DNA of 64,000 nt from Clostridiales bacterium (GTDB lineage Bacteria; Bacillota; Clostridia; Lachnospirales; Lachnospiraceae), in NCBI GenBank assembly GCA_022770525.1, contig JALEHN010000067.1, forward strand, positions 17,302 to 81,301, written 5' to 3'. Of this stretch, positions 44,647-55,492 are shown piece by piece (within the stretch, counting starts at the first letter, position 1; every line of letters begins with the position of its first letter). The notes beneath the pieces are model-generated. The model was not told where the DNA came from. It saw nothing but the letters and a program-made list of their open reading frames with translations, and made no database searches. The translations under genes were made by a program, and so were the position numbers.

Positions 44647-45522
44647 TTAGGCCAGTGCCTCGGAACCCGAAACAATTTCGGTGATTTCCTGAGTAATTGC
44701 ACCCTGTCTTGCTCTGTTATAACTCAATGTTAATTGATCGATCATTTCTTCCGCATTGCTTGTGGCATTGTCCATCGCTGTCATACGGGCACCGTTTTCA
44801 GAAGCCGCCGCTTCCATCAAAGCGCCGTAGATCAGGCTGCACACATACTTTGGAATCAACGCATCAAGAACCTCTTCCGGTTCAGGTTCATAATTCATCG
44901 GCGCCGGCGGCCTTTGATCATCGCTGCCGTCTTTAAGGACTTCATCCGCTGCCGCCTGATTGACCGGCAAAAGCTTAATCAGCTTCGGAATATGGGTTAC
45001 CGTATTCTTAAAGCTTGTATAAGCAAGATAAAGTTCACTGATTTCATTATTTTTATAGGCTTTAAGTACATCCTTGCCGATATCCATGGCATCTGTGTAC
45101 ATCGGTGCCTCCATCACTTCCGAATAATCTCCTGCCACTTCATAACCGCGGCGGCTAAGGGTATCTTTACCTTTTCGCCCTACCGCATAAAGCACAGTAT
45201 CTTCCTTCGAAAGACCTGAATCAAGAACAAGTTTGACAATGTTTGAATTGTATCCGCCGGCCAGGCCGCGATTTGATGTAATCACGATCACAGCCTTTTT
45301 GCCGTCGCCGCCGCTTGTCAGATACGGATGAAGGATATTGCCTGATTTTGCAAGAATAGAGGATACAGTTTCATACATTTTATCAAAGTATGGCTTTGAA
45401 TTTTCCGCACGGCCTTTGGATTTCTGAAACTTGACTGTGGATACAAGCTTCATTGCTTTGGTAATCTTGGCCGTACTCTGTATACTGCCTTTTCGCCTTT
45501 TAATCTCTCTCATTGAGGCCAT
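44647..45522 (-). CDS. atpG: ATP synthase gamma subunit
   Basis: Central rotating shaft of F1, 291 residues. N-terminal helix MREIKRRKGSIQSTAKITKA and C-terminal NATSNAEEMIDQLTLSYNRARQGAITQEI, both highly typical. A short linker of charged and proline residues (DGSDDQRPPAPMNYEPEPEE) sits in the middle domain. Confidence 0.96.
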   Translation of the reverse strand: MASMREIKRRKGSIQSTAKITKAMKLVSTVKFQKSKGRAENSKPYFDKMYETVSSILAKSGNILHPYLTSGGDGKKAVIVITSNRGLAGGYNSNIVKLVLDSGLSKEDTVLYAVGRKGKDTLSRRGYEVAGDYSEVMEAPMYTDAMDIGKDVLKAYKNNEISELYLAYTSFKNTVTHIPKLIKLLPVNQAAADEVLKDGSDDQRPPAPMNYEPEPEEVLDALIPKYVCSLIYGALMEAAASENGARMTAMDNATSNAEEMIDQLTLSYNRARQGAITQEITEIVSGSEALA

Positions 45523-45536
45523 AGCTGTTCACCTCT

Positions 45537-47066
<1,530 letters not shown>

Positions 47067-47621
47067 CTATTGATTTCCAAGCTGAATTGCCATCAGCTTT
47101 TTTGAAATTGTTTCAAGCTGTGTCTTAATACTGGAGTCCACCACTTTATCCCCGATACGGATGACCATACCGCCGATCAGTGAAGGATCCACCTTATAAT
47201 ATGTCTCATATGAAACATTATCTGTCAGCTGGAGAAGTCTGTCTTCAACAGCCTTTTTCTGAGCATCTGTCAATGCTTTCGCAGAAGTCACATAAGCCGT
47301 TCCGATATGTTTATATGCTTTCACCGCATTCAGAAAATATGAAAATATGCTTTCAAAATCCCCCTGACGTCCGGCTTTGACAACGATCACCATAAATCCG
47401 GTCACCGCGTCATCCACTTTGCCCTTAAAGCACGTTTCAATAACGTCAACCTTTTCTTCTTTTGTAATCTGAGGATGCAAAAGAAGTTTTAAAAGATCCG
47501 GATTTTCATGGAACATAGAACGGATGACTTCCACCTGTTTTGCATATTCATCGATTTTACCGTCTTCAATGCCAAGGTCAAACAACGCCTGGCCATAAGT
47601 TTTATCCACTAATTTTGCCAT
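47067..47621 (-). CDS. atpH: ATP synthase delta subunit
   Basis: Peripheral-stalk cap, 184 residues. It begins YGQALFDLGIEDGKIDEY and has PQITKEEKVDVIE and DPSLIGGMVIRIGDKVVDSS near the end. It overlaps the second b-subunit gene by 13 bases. Confidence 0.94.
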   Translation of the reverse strand: MAKLVDKTYGQALFDLGIEDGKIDEYAKQVEVIRSMFHENPDLLKLLLHPQITKEEKVDVIETCFKGKVDDAVTGFMVIVVKAGRQGDFESIFSYFLNAVKAYKHIGTAYVTSAKALTDAQKKAVEDRLLQLTDNVSYETYYKVDPSLIGGMVIRIGDKVVDSSIKTQLETISKKLMAIQLGNQ

Positions 47622-48091
47622 GTCGTTTCTCCCATCCCGTTCAATGTATTTTCTATCAGCTGTGCCTGAATATCATCAGTCATATTTTCAGCGATAATTT
47701 TTGCAGCCGCTGCGGTTGCATATGTGACCATATCACGCTTAATATCATCCTTCAGTTTTAACTTTTTAAGTTCTGCCTCTTTTCTGGCCCGCAAAATAAT
47801 ACGCTCTGCCTCGGCATGGGCATCATCCATGATTTCCGCCTCCCGAAGTTTTGCCTTTTCGCCGGCCCGCGCAAGAATTGCCGCCTTTTCCTCCATAAAA
47901 CCGGACACCTTCTTTTCGTAATCCATATGGAGCTTTGCAGCATCTTCTTTTTGCTTTCTGGCAGAATCAATGCTTTCTACAATGCCTGCCTTTCGCTTAT
48001 TAAACAAGTTACCGATCATACCCGAACCGAAATAGCCGACAGCGAAAGCAAGAACAAAAATATTGACAGCAGTAATTATGAATTCTGCCAT
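47609..48091 (-). CDS. atpF: ATP synthase b subunit, second form (b'-like)
   Basis: Peripheral-stalk protein of 160 residues with an N-terminal membrane helix (FIITAVNIFVLAFAVGYFGS) and a long charged coiled coil. It lies after another b-type gene and ends GETTWQN, much like that protein's GEAWQNS. Shared tails and overlapping genes suggest an old duplication, and the two probably form a heterodimer. It overlaps the first b gene by 16 bases. Confidence 0.85.
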   Translation of the reverse strand: MAEFIITAVNIFVLAFAVGYFGSGMIGNLFNKRKAGIVESIDSARKQKEDAAKLHMDYEKKVSGFMEEKAAILARAGEKAKLREAEIMDDAHAEAERIILRARKEAELKKLKLKDDIKRDMVTYATAAAAKIIAENMTDDIQAQLIENTLNGMGETTWQN

Positions 48092-48594
48092 GCTTCACCA
48101 CCCATTTCCTTCAAAGTTTCCTCAAGTAACATTGCCTCACGAAACGGATCCTTTGATGTGACAAATCTGCCTGCAATGTCCGAAGCCAGTTCGGTCATCT
48201 GATTCTTCACATCGTCTTTAACCCGGTTCATCTCAATTTCAGCTTCTTTATCAGCCTGTTCGATAATAGCTAAGGCTTGGACTTTTGCATCTGAAATGAT
48301 TTCTTCCTTCTTTTTCAGAGCTTCTTTATAGGATGCAGATACAAGACTTTCTGCCTCTTTATTTGCTTCTTTAAGCAAAGCTTCATATTCAGCTCTAAGT
48401 CTGCCTGCTGCCTCATCATCAGTTTTTGCTGCCTCCCTGTCGGCCTCGATGGCTGCCTTCCTCTGTTCAAGGAACGCACGGACCGGCTTAAAAAACAGAC
48501 GTGACATGATGATATACAACAGCATAATGAATACGAATACGACGCATACATCAAACAAAAGCTGCATATCAAGCCCGAATAAACGATCGTCCAA
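48076..48594 (-). CDS. atpF: ATP synthase b subunit, first form
   Basis: Peripheral-stalk protein of 172 residues: membrane helix LLFDVCVVFVFIMLLYIIMS, then FFKPVRAFLEQRKAAIEAD, a usual b-subunit boundary, and a long coiled coil. The start is TTG at 48594, 7 bases after GGAGG. It follows the c-subunit gene. Confidence 0.9.
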   Translation of the reverse strand: MDDRLFGLDMQLLFDVCVVFVFIMLLYIIMSRLFFKPVRAFLEQRKAAIEADREAAKTDDEAAGRLRAEYEALLKEANKEAESLVSASYKEALKKKEEIISDAKVQALAIIEQADKEAEIEMNRVKDDVKNQMTELASDIAGRFVTSKDPFREAMLLEETLKEMGGEAWQNS

Positions 48595-48653
48595 GTTTAA
48601 GCCTCCCTTCGGCTTTAGATATTTAGGCTATTCAATAGCACAGGTCGTACAAA

Positions 48654-48941
<288 letters not shown>

Positions 48942-48965
48942 TTAATTAAAATACTTGTTAAAAGA

Positions 48966-49661
48966 TCATTCAGGTAATTTATCATTGATAAATACCATAG
49001 ACAGCATACAAAATACGTATGTCTGGATCGCACCTGAAAAAATATCCAGGTAAACATGTAAAAATACCGGGATGCCCAGTGTTGCCAGCTTCGGCAGCAA
49101 GCCGTAATACAAAGCAAGCATAACTGTACCACCCATAATGTTGCCGAACAAACGCAGCGATAATGATACCGGTGTCGCAATCTCACCGATCACATTGATC
49201 GGAAACAGCAGAGGTATCGGCTGTGTCAGGCTCTTTAAATAGCCAAACGCCCCGTTTGTCCTGAATGCATTGAACTGAATCACCGCAAAGGTGATAAGTG
49301 CCAGCGTCAATGTCACACAATAATCCGCTGTCGGCGGACGCAGGCCAAAGATACCGGATATGTTTGAAAAAAGTATGAACATGAATATTGTCAGAATATA
49401 GTTTGCATACTTTCCCCAATGTCTGAACATACTGCCCTTAACCATACCATCCAGCATCTCAACGTAGAACTCCGCCACGTTCTGTATGCCATCCGGAACA
49501 GCTTTTGCGTGTTTCATTTTTTGACTGACAACCAGGCCAAGTGCAATCAATGTCAGGCAGATGATGCATAAGCATACGTGAGTTGTCGTAATATAAACAT
49601 CACTGCCGAAGAAATTTAACTTTAAGTACCCGTGGATCATAAAGTCAACTTCCTGTCCCAT
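48966..49661 (-). CDS. atpB: ATP synthase a subunit
   Basis: Membrane stator subunit forming the ion path, 231 residues. The conserved arginine is in LSLRLFGNIMGGTVML. The ATG at 49661 follows GGAAGGTGAAAGG and begins 4 bases after the preceding gene; an in-frame start at 49709 would overlap that gene by 44 bases and is rejected. Confidence 0.94.
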   Translation of the reverse strand: MGQEVDFMIHGYLKLNFFGSDVYITTTHVCLCIICLTLIALGLVVSQKMKHAKAVPDGIQNVAEFYVEMLDGMVKGSMFRHWGKYANYILTIFMFILFSNISGIFGLRPPTADYCVTLTLALITFAVIQFNAFRTNGAFGYLKSLTQPIPLLFPINVIGEIATPVSLSLRLFGNIMGGTVMLALYYGLLPKLATLGIPVFLHVYLDIFSGAIQTYVFCMLSMVFINDKLPE

Positions 49662-49665
49662 CCTT

Positions 49666-50094
49666 TCACCTTCCTTTGCCCAAATTTCCTGCCGTAAACT
49701 TATGTACAAGCGGTCTGATCCAGACAGACAGCTTAATACTGATCATTCCGAGAAAAACCCCGACAAAATGAAAAATACTGAGCTTCAGCCCGATGATCAT
49801 CACCGCGATCGTGACCACAAGCCGAACGGCATACCCTCGTTTTGCATACTTCGAACTTTCATCTTCCGGCAAATCCAGCATATTTTCAATGGTCACCGTC
49901 ATATGGATCACCGTAAATACCGCATATACCGTACCGAGAAGTTCTCCCAGGCAAAATGTCAGTACAGACCCGGAGATAATGCTCCCGGGGATTACAATGC
50001 ATACATTAACCACCAAAATCCCGATGATCAACTCAATCAGTGTTTCGTTACTCCTTATGATCCATGCTTTCAGACTTTCTATGATACGCTTCAT
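49666..50094 (-). CDS. ATP synthase subunit I-like membrane protein
   Basis: 142 residues, four hydrophobic helices, first helix after a short basic start. Position just before the a-subunit gene and the helix pattern fit the AtpI family, which helps assemble the c ring. The ATG at 50094 follows GGGAG by 7 bases; it overlaps the upstream gene by 47 bases. Confidence 0.75.
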   Translation of the reverse strand: MKRIIESLKAWIIRSNETLIELIIGILVVNVCIVIPGSIISGSVLTFCLGELLGTVYAVFTVIHMTVTIENMLDLPEDESSKYAKRGYAVRLVVTIAVMIIGLKLSIFHFVGVFLGMISIKLSVWIRPLVHKFTAGNLGKGR

Positions 50095-50329
50095 CCTCAC
50101 GCTCCCTTTCTCCCTTTAACAATGGCTTCGTAATGACGAACAGATTTCTGTATGCCGCCATAATTCCAAGAATCGTAAAAATAATCATGAAACAGCCTGT
50201 ATCAAGCCGGCTATCGAGCCATCGGCCGAAAAAAAAACAAAGCACAATAGGAACAAGCATGGTAATTCCAAGCTGCGTAATCATACTCAGCGCCCGTACA
50301 ATATCCCTGTTATGCTTTCTTTGATTCAT
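50048..50329 (-). CDS. AtpZ/AtpI-like small membrane protein
   Basis: 93 residues with two membrane helices, ALSMITQLGITMLVPIVLCF and FMIIFTILGIMAAYRNLF, and GRWLDSRLDT between them, typical of AtpZ-type proteins at the head of atp operons (implicated in c-ring assembly or Mg2+/Ca2+ movement). Start at 50329 is set by GAGGGGG 7 bases upstream. First gene of the ATP synthase operon. Confidence 0.8.
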   Translation of the reverse strand: MNQRKHNRDIVRALSMITQLGITMLVPIVLCFFFGRWLDSRLDTGCFMIIFTILGIMAAYRNLFVITKPLLKGEREREDEAYHRKSESMDHKE

Positions 50330-50494
50330 TATTTCGCCCCCTCTGCCCCGTATAACACTTCTGCAATACATAAGAAATAACTTCATGATATGCAATGTAT
50401 TTATAATGTTACCACATTTAATAAAAATATGCTATCTTTTTTTGCTGAAAACGTTAAATTTTTTGTACATTATGTCTAATATATAACAAACACA

Positions 50495-50980
50495 CTATAC
50501 ATCGAAGCATATTTTACGGCCTGAAGCAATATACTGCCGATAATGGACCCCCGCCGCATCAAGCATACGCTTTGAAGCAATGACCGACGGTGTGTCCGCA
50601 TATTTATCACAGTCATATATAATTTCTTTAATACCGCTCTGAATAATCGCCTTGGCGCATTCATTGCACGGGAACATGGAGACATACAGCTTCGCCCCTT
50701 CAAGACTGCCGCCGCGGTAATTCAAAATGGCATTTAATTCGCTGTGGGTCACATAAACATATTTTGTCGAAAGCGGGTCACCTTCCCTGTCCCACGGAAA
50801 CTCATCATCAGAGCACCCAATCGGGAAACCGTTGTATCCCATGGACAAAATCTTATTATCCATGCTGACGATACATGAACCGACCTGGCTGTTCGGGTCT
50901 TTGGAGCGAAGCCCCGCAAGCTTTGCCACCCCCATAAAATACTCATCCCATGTAATATAATCCTGTCTTTTGCTCCCCAT
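50495..50980 (-). CDS. dCMP deaminase (ComEB-like)
   Basis: Deaminates dCMP to dUMP for thymidylate synthesis. 161 residues with the zinc site THSELNA and FPCNECAKAI, and the NGFPIGCSDD loop. The ATG at 50980 follows AGGAGG by 5 bases; the longer frame to 51025 is rejected. It lies between rpiB and the ATP synthase operon. Confidence 0.93.
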   Translation of the reverse strand: MGSKRQDYITWDEYFMGVAKLAGLRSKDPNSQVGSCIVSMDNKILSMGYNGFPIGCSDDEFPWDREGDPLSTKYVYVTHSELNAILNYRGGSLEGAKLYVSMFPCNECAKAIIQSGIKEIIYDCDKYADTPSVIASKRMLDAAGVHYRQYIASGRKICFDV

Positions 50981-51069
50981 AAATACCTCCTTCTTAACCG
51001 GTCTTTTGTTCATCTTAACAAACACACCGCTGCCGCTGTGCCAACATGCACAGCAACAGCTTTTGTTAA

Positions 51070-51498
51070 TTATTCTTCAATCAGATGAATTCTTCTGATA
51101 TGGCGCTCATCATTTGAAAACGGTGTTGTCAAAAATGTTTCCACGATTTTAAGCGCAAGACCTGTGCCGACAACGCGTCCGCCCATGGCAAGAATATTGG
51201 CATCATTGTGCTCTCTTGTCGCCTGGGCTGAAAAGCAGTCCGAACACAGCGCCGCACGAACGCCCTTCACTTTGTTTGCGGCAATGGAAATACCAATGCC
51301 CGTACCGCAGATCAGAATACCTTTGTCGCATTCTCCATCCGCAACGGCATGTGCCACTTTTTTGCCGTATTCCGGATAATCCACCGAATCTTTGGAATAT
51401 GTTCCGAAATTTTTATACTCGTAGTGGTTTTCCTCCAGATACTTAATCACTTCCTGCATTAATTCATAACCGCCATGGTCACATCCCAGTGCTATCAT
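51070..51498 (-). CDS. rpiB: Ribose-5-phosphate isomerase B
   Basis: Interconverts ribose 5-phosphate and ribulose 5-phosphate. 142 residues with GCDHGGYEL at the start, CGTGIGISIAANKVKGVRAA, and the NDANILAMGGRV block. The catalytic Cys and His are present. Confidence 0.96.
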   Translation of the reverse strand: MIALGCDHGGYELMQEVIKYLEENHYEYKNFGTYSKDSVDYPEYGKKVAHAVADGECDKGILICGTGIGISIAANKVKGVRAALCSDCFSAQATREHNDANILAMGGRVVGTGLALKIVETFLTTPFSNDERHIRRIHLIEE

Positions 51499-51609
51499 TG
51501 TAACGCCTCCTGATATATAATTTTATATTGATACATGTTCAATCGCCCGAAGTCCCCTTCAGACGCTGATCACCTGATATCATATCTGTTTTTTATCACC
51601 TGCATCACA

Positions 51610-52683
51610 TCAGACTTTAATCACCTGATGTCCCGCTGCTTTTAACAGCCGGTTCATCACAGCCTGTCCAAGACCTCCGTCTTCAAAGCTTTCGGAATAA
51701 ATCACATCGACACCTAAAGTATCCATGCGTCTTAATATATCATAAAGATTTGCCGCGATCGTCTCCTCACGGCTCCTTGTTCCTATACTCTCCACAATAT
51801 CACCGCGGTATGCTTTTTTTGTTTCATCTACCGCGATCACCGCCGTCTTTTTGCCCTCAGCCTTTGCAATATCCACCATCCGGTTGATTGTATCAATGAC
51901 GCTTTCACTGTCACCTTCAACGATGGTCAGGTCACCTTTCGGCGCATAATGCTTATACTTCATCCCCGGTGCCTTCGGACGCACACCCTTCAGCAGATGA
52001 TCATCAATAATGGCAGGATCGATTTCCACATGCCCCACAACCGCTTCAAGCATTTCCTTTGTAATATAGCCCGGACGCAAAATCATCGGCACTTCACCCG
52101 TCACGTCGACAATCGTTGATTCAATGCCGATGCCTACACGGCCGCCGTCAACAATCATGTCTATTTTGCCGTCCATATCTTCCCGGACGTGGGAAGCCAG
52201 TGTCGGGCTTGGCCGCCCCGAAGTATTGGCACTTGGCGCAGCAATATATGTTCCGGACGCTTTAATCAGCGCACAGGCCACCGGATGGGATGGAAAACGG
52301 ATAGCCACCGTATCAAGTCCACCGGTCGTCTCATACGGGACAATGTCTTTTTTGTTTAATATCATCGTCATCGGTCCCGGCCAGAACTTGCCTGCAAGCT
52401 GCCATGCTGTTTTGGGAATATCCCCTGCCAGTACCTCCATCGCCTGAATATCCGCAATATGAACGATCAGCGGATTATCAGACGGTCTGCCTTTTGCCGC
52501 ATATATCTTTTCAGATGCTTTTTTGTCCAGACCGTCACCGCCCAGCCCATACACAGTTTCTGTCGGGAAAGCCACAAGACCGCCGTTTTTTAAAATACTT
52601 CCGGCTTCCATAATGACTTCTTTATCATGTTCTGTCATATCCTGTTCATTTTTAAAATCAACCGTACAAAATTTTGTGTTCAT
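51610..52683 (-). CDS. L-threonylcarbamoyladenylate synthase (Sua5 type)
   Basis: Makes the activated intermediate for the t6A37 modification of tRNAs. 357 residues: YrdC domain (FPTETVYGLGGDGLD, KGRPSDNPLIVHI, APSANTSGRPSPT) followed by the C-terminal Sua5 domain, unlike the short TsaC form. The ATG at 52683 is preferred over a TTG at 52686. Confidence 0.95.
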   Translation of the reverse strand: MNTKFCTVDFKNEQDMTEHDKEVIMEAGSILKNGGLVAFPTETVYGLGGDGLDKKASEKIYAAKGRPSDNPLIVHIADIQAMEVLAGDIPKTAWQLAGKFWPGPMTMILNKKDIVPYETTGGLDTVAIRFPSHPVACALIKASGTYIAAPSANTSGRPSPTLASHVREDMDGKIDMIVDGGRVGIGIESTIVDVTGEVPMILRPGYITKEMLEAVVGHVEIDPAIIDDHLLKGVRPKAPGMKYKHYAPKGDLTIVEGDSESVIDTINRMVDIAKAEGKKTAVIAVDETKKAYRGDIVESIGTRSREETIAANLYDILRRMDTLGVDVIYSESFEDGGLGQAVMNRLLKAAGHQVIKV

Positions 52684-52711
52684 CAACTCATCCTCTTTTC
52701 AATCCGGTTTG

Positions 52712-52740
52712 ATTTTATCATATTTCGCAAGTCATTACAA
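52712..52740 (-). promoter_or_regulatory. Promoter of the Sua5-type gene
   Basis: TTGTAA (52740-52735), 17-base spacer, TAAAAT (52717-52712) on the minus strand, 29 bases before the start codon. Confidence 0.65.
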
Positions 52741-52815
52741 GGCGGCAGGCAGCAAAAGGCGCAGCATGGCCAAAATCATTTACAGTACACTCAATGTGTG
52801 TACCGTAACCCTCCG

Positions 52816-53538
52816 TTATCTTTGGAAGTGCACTGTAAAATCACATTTGTCGCCCCGTGTGTAGCAATGGGAAAATTCAATGACTCTGCCGTTTTTATCA
52901 CTGCTTATATATTCAAATAAAAAGACAGCCTGATTTTTATGAATACCAAGGAGTCTGGCATCATTCTGACTAAGGGTCACGATCTCCAGTGTCTGCTTTG
53001 CCAAAACAGGACGTATATGATAAAACTGATAAACCTCACTCATCGAAAAAACAGACAGATCAATGTCTTCAATTTGAGGTACAATAGCCGCCGGTACAAA
53101 AATTTCCTCCAAAGACACCGGTTCATTGTCGGCACAGCACAGCCGCCGTATGGCATAAACCATCTCATTTTCGTCGATGCCGAATATTTTACCGTACTTT
53201 TCACCGGCACAGCGGAAACTTTTTTGCAGTACCTTGATTTTCGGCTGTTTATTGTGGCTTCGCATCATCTGAGAAAACCCGCCCAAAGACTCAAGATCCC
53301 GAGCCACCTTGCCGCCTGCAACAAAAATACCTTTGCCCTGCACCGGCTTTAAGAGTCCTTCTGTCACAAGGGCATCAATGGCGCTGCGAACGGTCAGTCG
53401 GTTTACATGATACATATCTGCCAGCGCATTTTCCGACGGAATTGCTGTTCCCGGCACATACTCCCCATCTTCGATTTTTTCTCTGATAACTTCCCGAAGC
53501 TGCAAATATATTGGTGGCTGCCCATCATTTATACGCAT
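52816..53538 (-). CDS. GntR/HutC-family regulator with UTRA domain (second of a pair)
   Basis: 240 residues: winged helix (YLQLREVIREKIEDGEYVP, IPSENALADMYHVNRLTVRSAI) and UTRA ligand domain ending DKCDFTVHFQR. It overlaps the preceding GntR gene by 10 bases, so both come from one transcript that begins with an FrlB-like deglycase. The two regulators are clearly different in sequence, which suggests different ligands or operators. Confidence 0.88.
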   Translation of the reverse strand: MRINDGQPPIYLQLREVIREKIEDGEYVPGTAIPSENALADMYHVNRLTVRSAIDALVTEGLLKPVQGKGIFVAGGKVARDLESLGGFSQMMRSHNKQPKIKVLQKSFRCAGEKYGKIFGIDENEMVYAIRRLCCADNEPVSLEEIFVPAAIVPQIEDIDLSVFSMSEVYQFYHIRPVLAKQTLEIVTLSQNDARLLGIHKNQAVFLFEYISSDKNGRVIEFSHCYTRGDKCDFTVHFQR

Positions 53539-54275
53539 ACGTTATCACATCCATCCCGCAATACGCCCTGATATCGGACCATATCACCGCGCACGACATT
53601 TTTATAATATTCCACAGCGACCTCGTCTTTCGTCCTTGTGATGCCCGAAATATAAAACAGGGGTGCACCTGCCTCCACTTCAAGTAACTGTGCCTCCCGT
53701 TCTGTGGCATAAGCCAATGCTATTTTTTCAGCACCGTGTTCCGGTCTTAAACCGTAATCCTCTTCCATCATATCATATAGTGACTGTGCCGTCAGTTTAT
53801 TCTGATCGGGCTTCTTAAAAAGCTTTTCGGGAAGGAAGACATTTTCCAGCCGTACAGGCATTGTGTCTGCCATCCTGATCCGTACCAGCTGCCACACTTT
53901 TTCACCCAAAGAAAGTCCAAGCTTTCCGGCGATTTTTTTATCCGCAGGGCAAAGTTCCATTGAGATCAGCTTTGTTTCGGGAATCCGACCGTCACTTTTG
54001 GAAAGTTTTGCAAACGAATGTATCTTCTGCAGATCTTCAATGAGCTTCGGCGGTGCAACATAAGTACCGGAGCCCTTCTTTCTGTAAAGTTTTCCTTCAA
54101 TCACTAAACGTGAAATAGCCGCACGTAACGTCGTGCGGCTTAAATTCCACATTTCACACATATCCCTCTCCCCCGGCAGGCGATAGTGCGGCGGATAATT
54201 ATTCTGTACAAGATAATTTTCCAGCTTCTCGTACGCAGTGTCTCTTGGTTTACCTTTGTAATTATCCGTATTCAT
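53529..54275 (-). CDS. GntR/HutC-family regulator with UTRA domain (first of a pair)
   Basis: 248 residues: winged helix (YEKLENYLVQNNYPPHYRLP, RDMCEMWNLSRTTLRAAI) and a C-terminal UTRA domain. It begins 9 bases after the stop of the FrlB-like gene and most likely senses that enzyme's phosphorylated substrate. The C-terminus DGCDNVCV is cysteine-containing and differs from its neighbour. Confidence 0.88.
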   Translation of the reverse strand: MNTDNYKGKPRDTAYEKLENYLVQNNYPPHYRLPGERDMCEMWNLSRTTLRAAISRLVIEGKLYRKKGSGTYVAPPKLIEDLQKIHSFAKLSKSDGRIPETKLISMELCPADKKIAGKLGLSLGEKVWQLVRIRMADTMPVRLENVFLPEKLFKKPDQNKLTAQSLYDMMEEDYGLRPEHGAEKIALAYATEREAQLLEVEAGAPLFYISGITRTKDEVAVEYYKNVVRGDMVRYQGVLRDGCDNVCV

Positions 54276-54284
54276 AACTTTTTA

Positions 54285-55283
54285 TTAATAATCCAGACGT
54301 CTGTAATAACGGCGGATTTCCAGCGGATGGCAGTTGAACTTTTCAATATATACATCAATTCTTGATGTTACGGCATGCATCACAAGGTGTGAAAGATTGC
54401 CTCTGAATTCCTTGCTGATGCCTTCAAGTTCATAGTCTGCGGAATCGATCACGGTGTAATTTGCACAGATTTTCGGAAGGAAGTTCACTACACGTTCACT
54501 GAGCGGACGCTGTGAATCCTCACCCACAAATACAGTCACCGGTACATTTTCCTCGATGACTTCCAGTGTGCCGTGGAAAAATTCAGCCGCATGGATAGAT
54601 TTTGTGCGCAGCCACATCTGTTCTTCCCAGTAGCACATTGCATATGAATAAGTTGCGCCGAACTGATTGCCCGCACCGATAAAATAATGCATCTCATCAT
54701 GTCTGTGCTTCATGGCAAAATCTTTTGCGAAATCATCGGCTTTCTTTGATACATCAACAAGGGCCTGTGCCAGATGTGCATCAAGTTCACTGTAATAGCG
54801 GTCATATTCTTCAAATTCGCCGTTATTAAACATAAAACGGTCAGCCACCATAAAGAATTTCAGCTGCTCATTTTCCGCGTAATTCACTGTATAATCGCAT
54901 AATTCATCAAGAACAGCGCCTGCAACATCAATAAAACCGATGACCTTTGCGCCGTCTGCCTGAGCTTTCTTAACACCTGCAACAACTTCCACTGTATTTC
55001 CGCTGACAGAAGATACAATGACTACTGTACCTTTACCGACACGTTTGTTGCCTGTTGTATTATACTCTGCCGCATTCTCAACAAATGTTTCGATCTCTGA
55101 TCTTTCTTTCATATGTACAACAGCCTGCATTGCTGATGCATATGTACCGCCGATACCAAGCCAGCAAATATTTTTATACCCTTCCCTACAGAACTGATCA
55201 ACGATATCATTGATTGTTCCTCTTAATGCCAATGCCCCATTGACACTGTTCAACTGCTTCTGTTCGTCAAATTTTAACATCAT
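54285..55283 (-). CDS. SIS-domain deglycase, FrlB-like, second copy
   Basis: 332 residues, same layout as the deglycase at 14575-15579: WLGIGGTYASAMQAV, VSSVSGNTVEVVAGVKKAQADG, HAAEFFHGTLEVIEENVP, and the C-terminus LEIRRYYRRLDY. Kinase and transporter genes are absent here, so its substrate must be made or imported by genes elsewhere. Start is at one of two adjacent ATGs after AAGGGG. First gene of the operon with two regulators. Confidence 0.82.
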   Translation of the reverse strand: MMLKFDEQKQLNSVNGALALRGTINDIVDQFCREGYKNICWLGIGGTYASAMQAVVHMKERSEIETFVENAAEYNTTGNKRVGKGTVVIVSSVSGNTVEVVAGVKKAQADGAKVIGFIDVAGAVLDELCDYTVNYAENEQLKFFMVADRFMFNNGEFEEYDRYYSELDAHLAQALVDVSKKADDFAKDFAMKHRHDEMHYFIGAGNQFGATYSYAMCYWEEQMWLRTKSIHAAEFFHGTLEVIEENVPVTVFVGEDSQRPLSERVVNFLPKICANYTVIDSADYELEGISKEFRGNLSHLVMHAVTSRIDVYIEKFNCHPLEIRRYYRRLDY

Positions 55284-55423
55284 CCTATCCCCTTTTCTTA
55301 TTTTATCATGTGAAATACACCCGTCCGTCATTGATCATTCCGGACATTTACCGCATCTACCGGTATTAAATTCACGCAAGCCCCTATAGATATATTCTGT
55401 TTTTTTAATACCAATTTATCCAT

Positions 55424-55452
55424 AGTATATCACTGCAGCCCGTCTATGTCAA
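55424..55452 (-). promoter_or_regulatory. Promoter of the second deglycase operon
   Basis: TTGACA (55452-55447), 17-base spacer, TATACT (55429-55424) on the minus strand, giving a leader of about 135 bases. Confidence 0.8.
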
Positions 55453-55492
55453 TGGATTTGACCAAATTTTTATAACATCTTATAACGTCATG

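Noticed and set aside
44697..45219. Plus-strand frames opposite atpG
   Set aside because: Shadows of the gamma-subunit gene, rich in His, Arg and Ser as expected of antisense frames.
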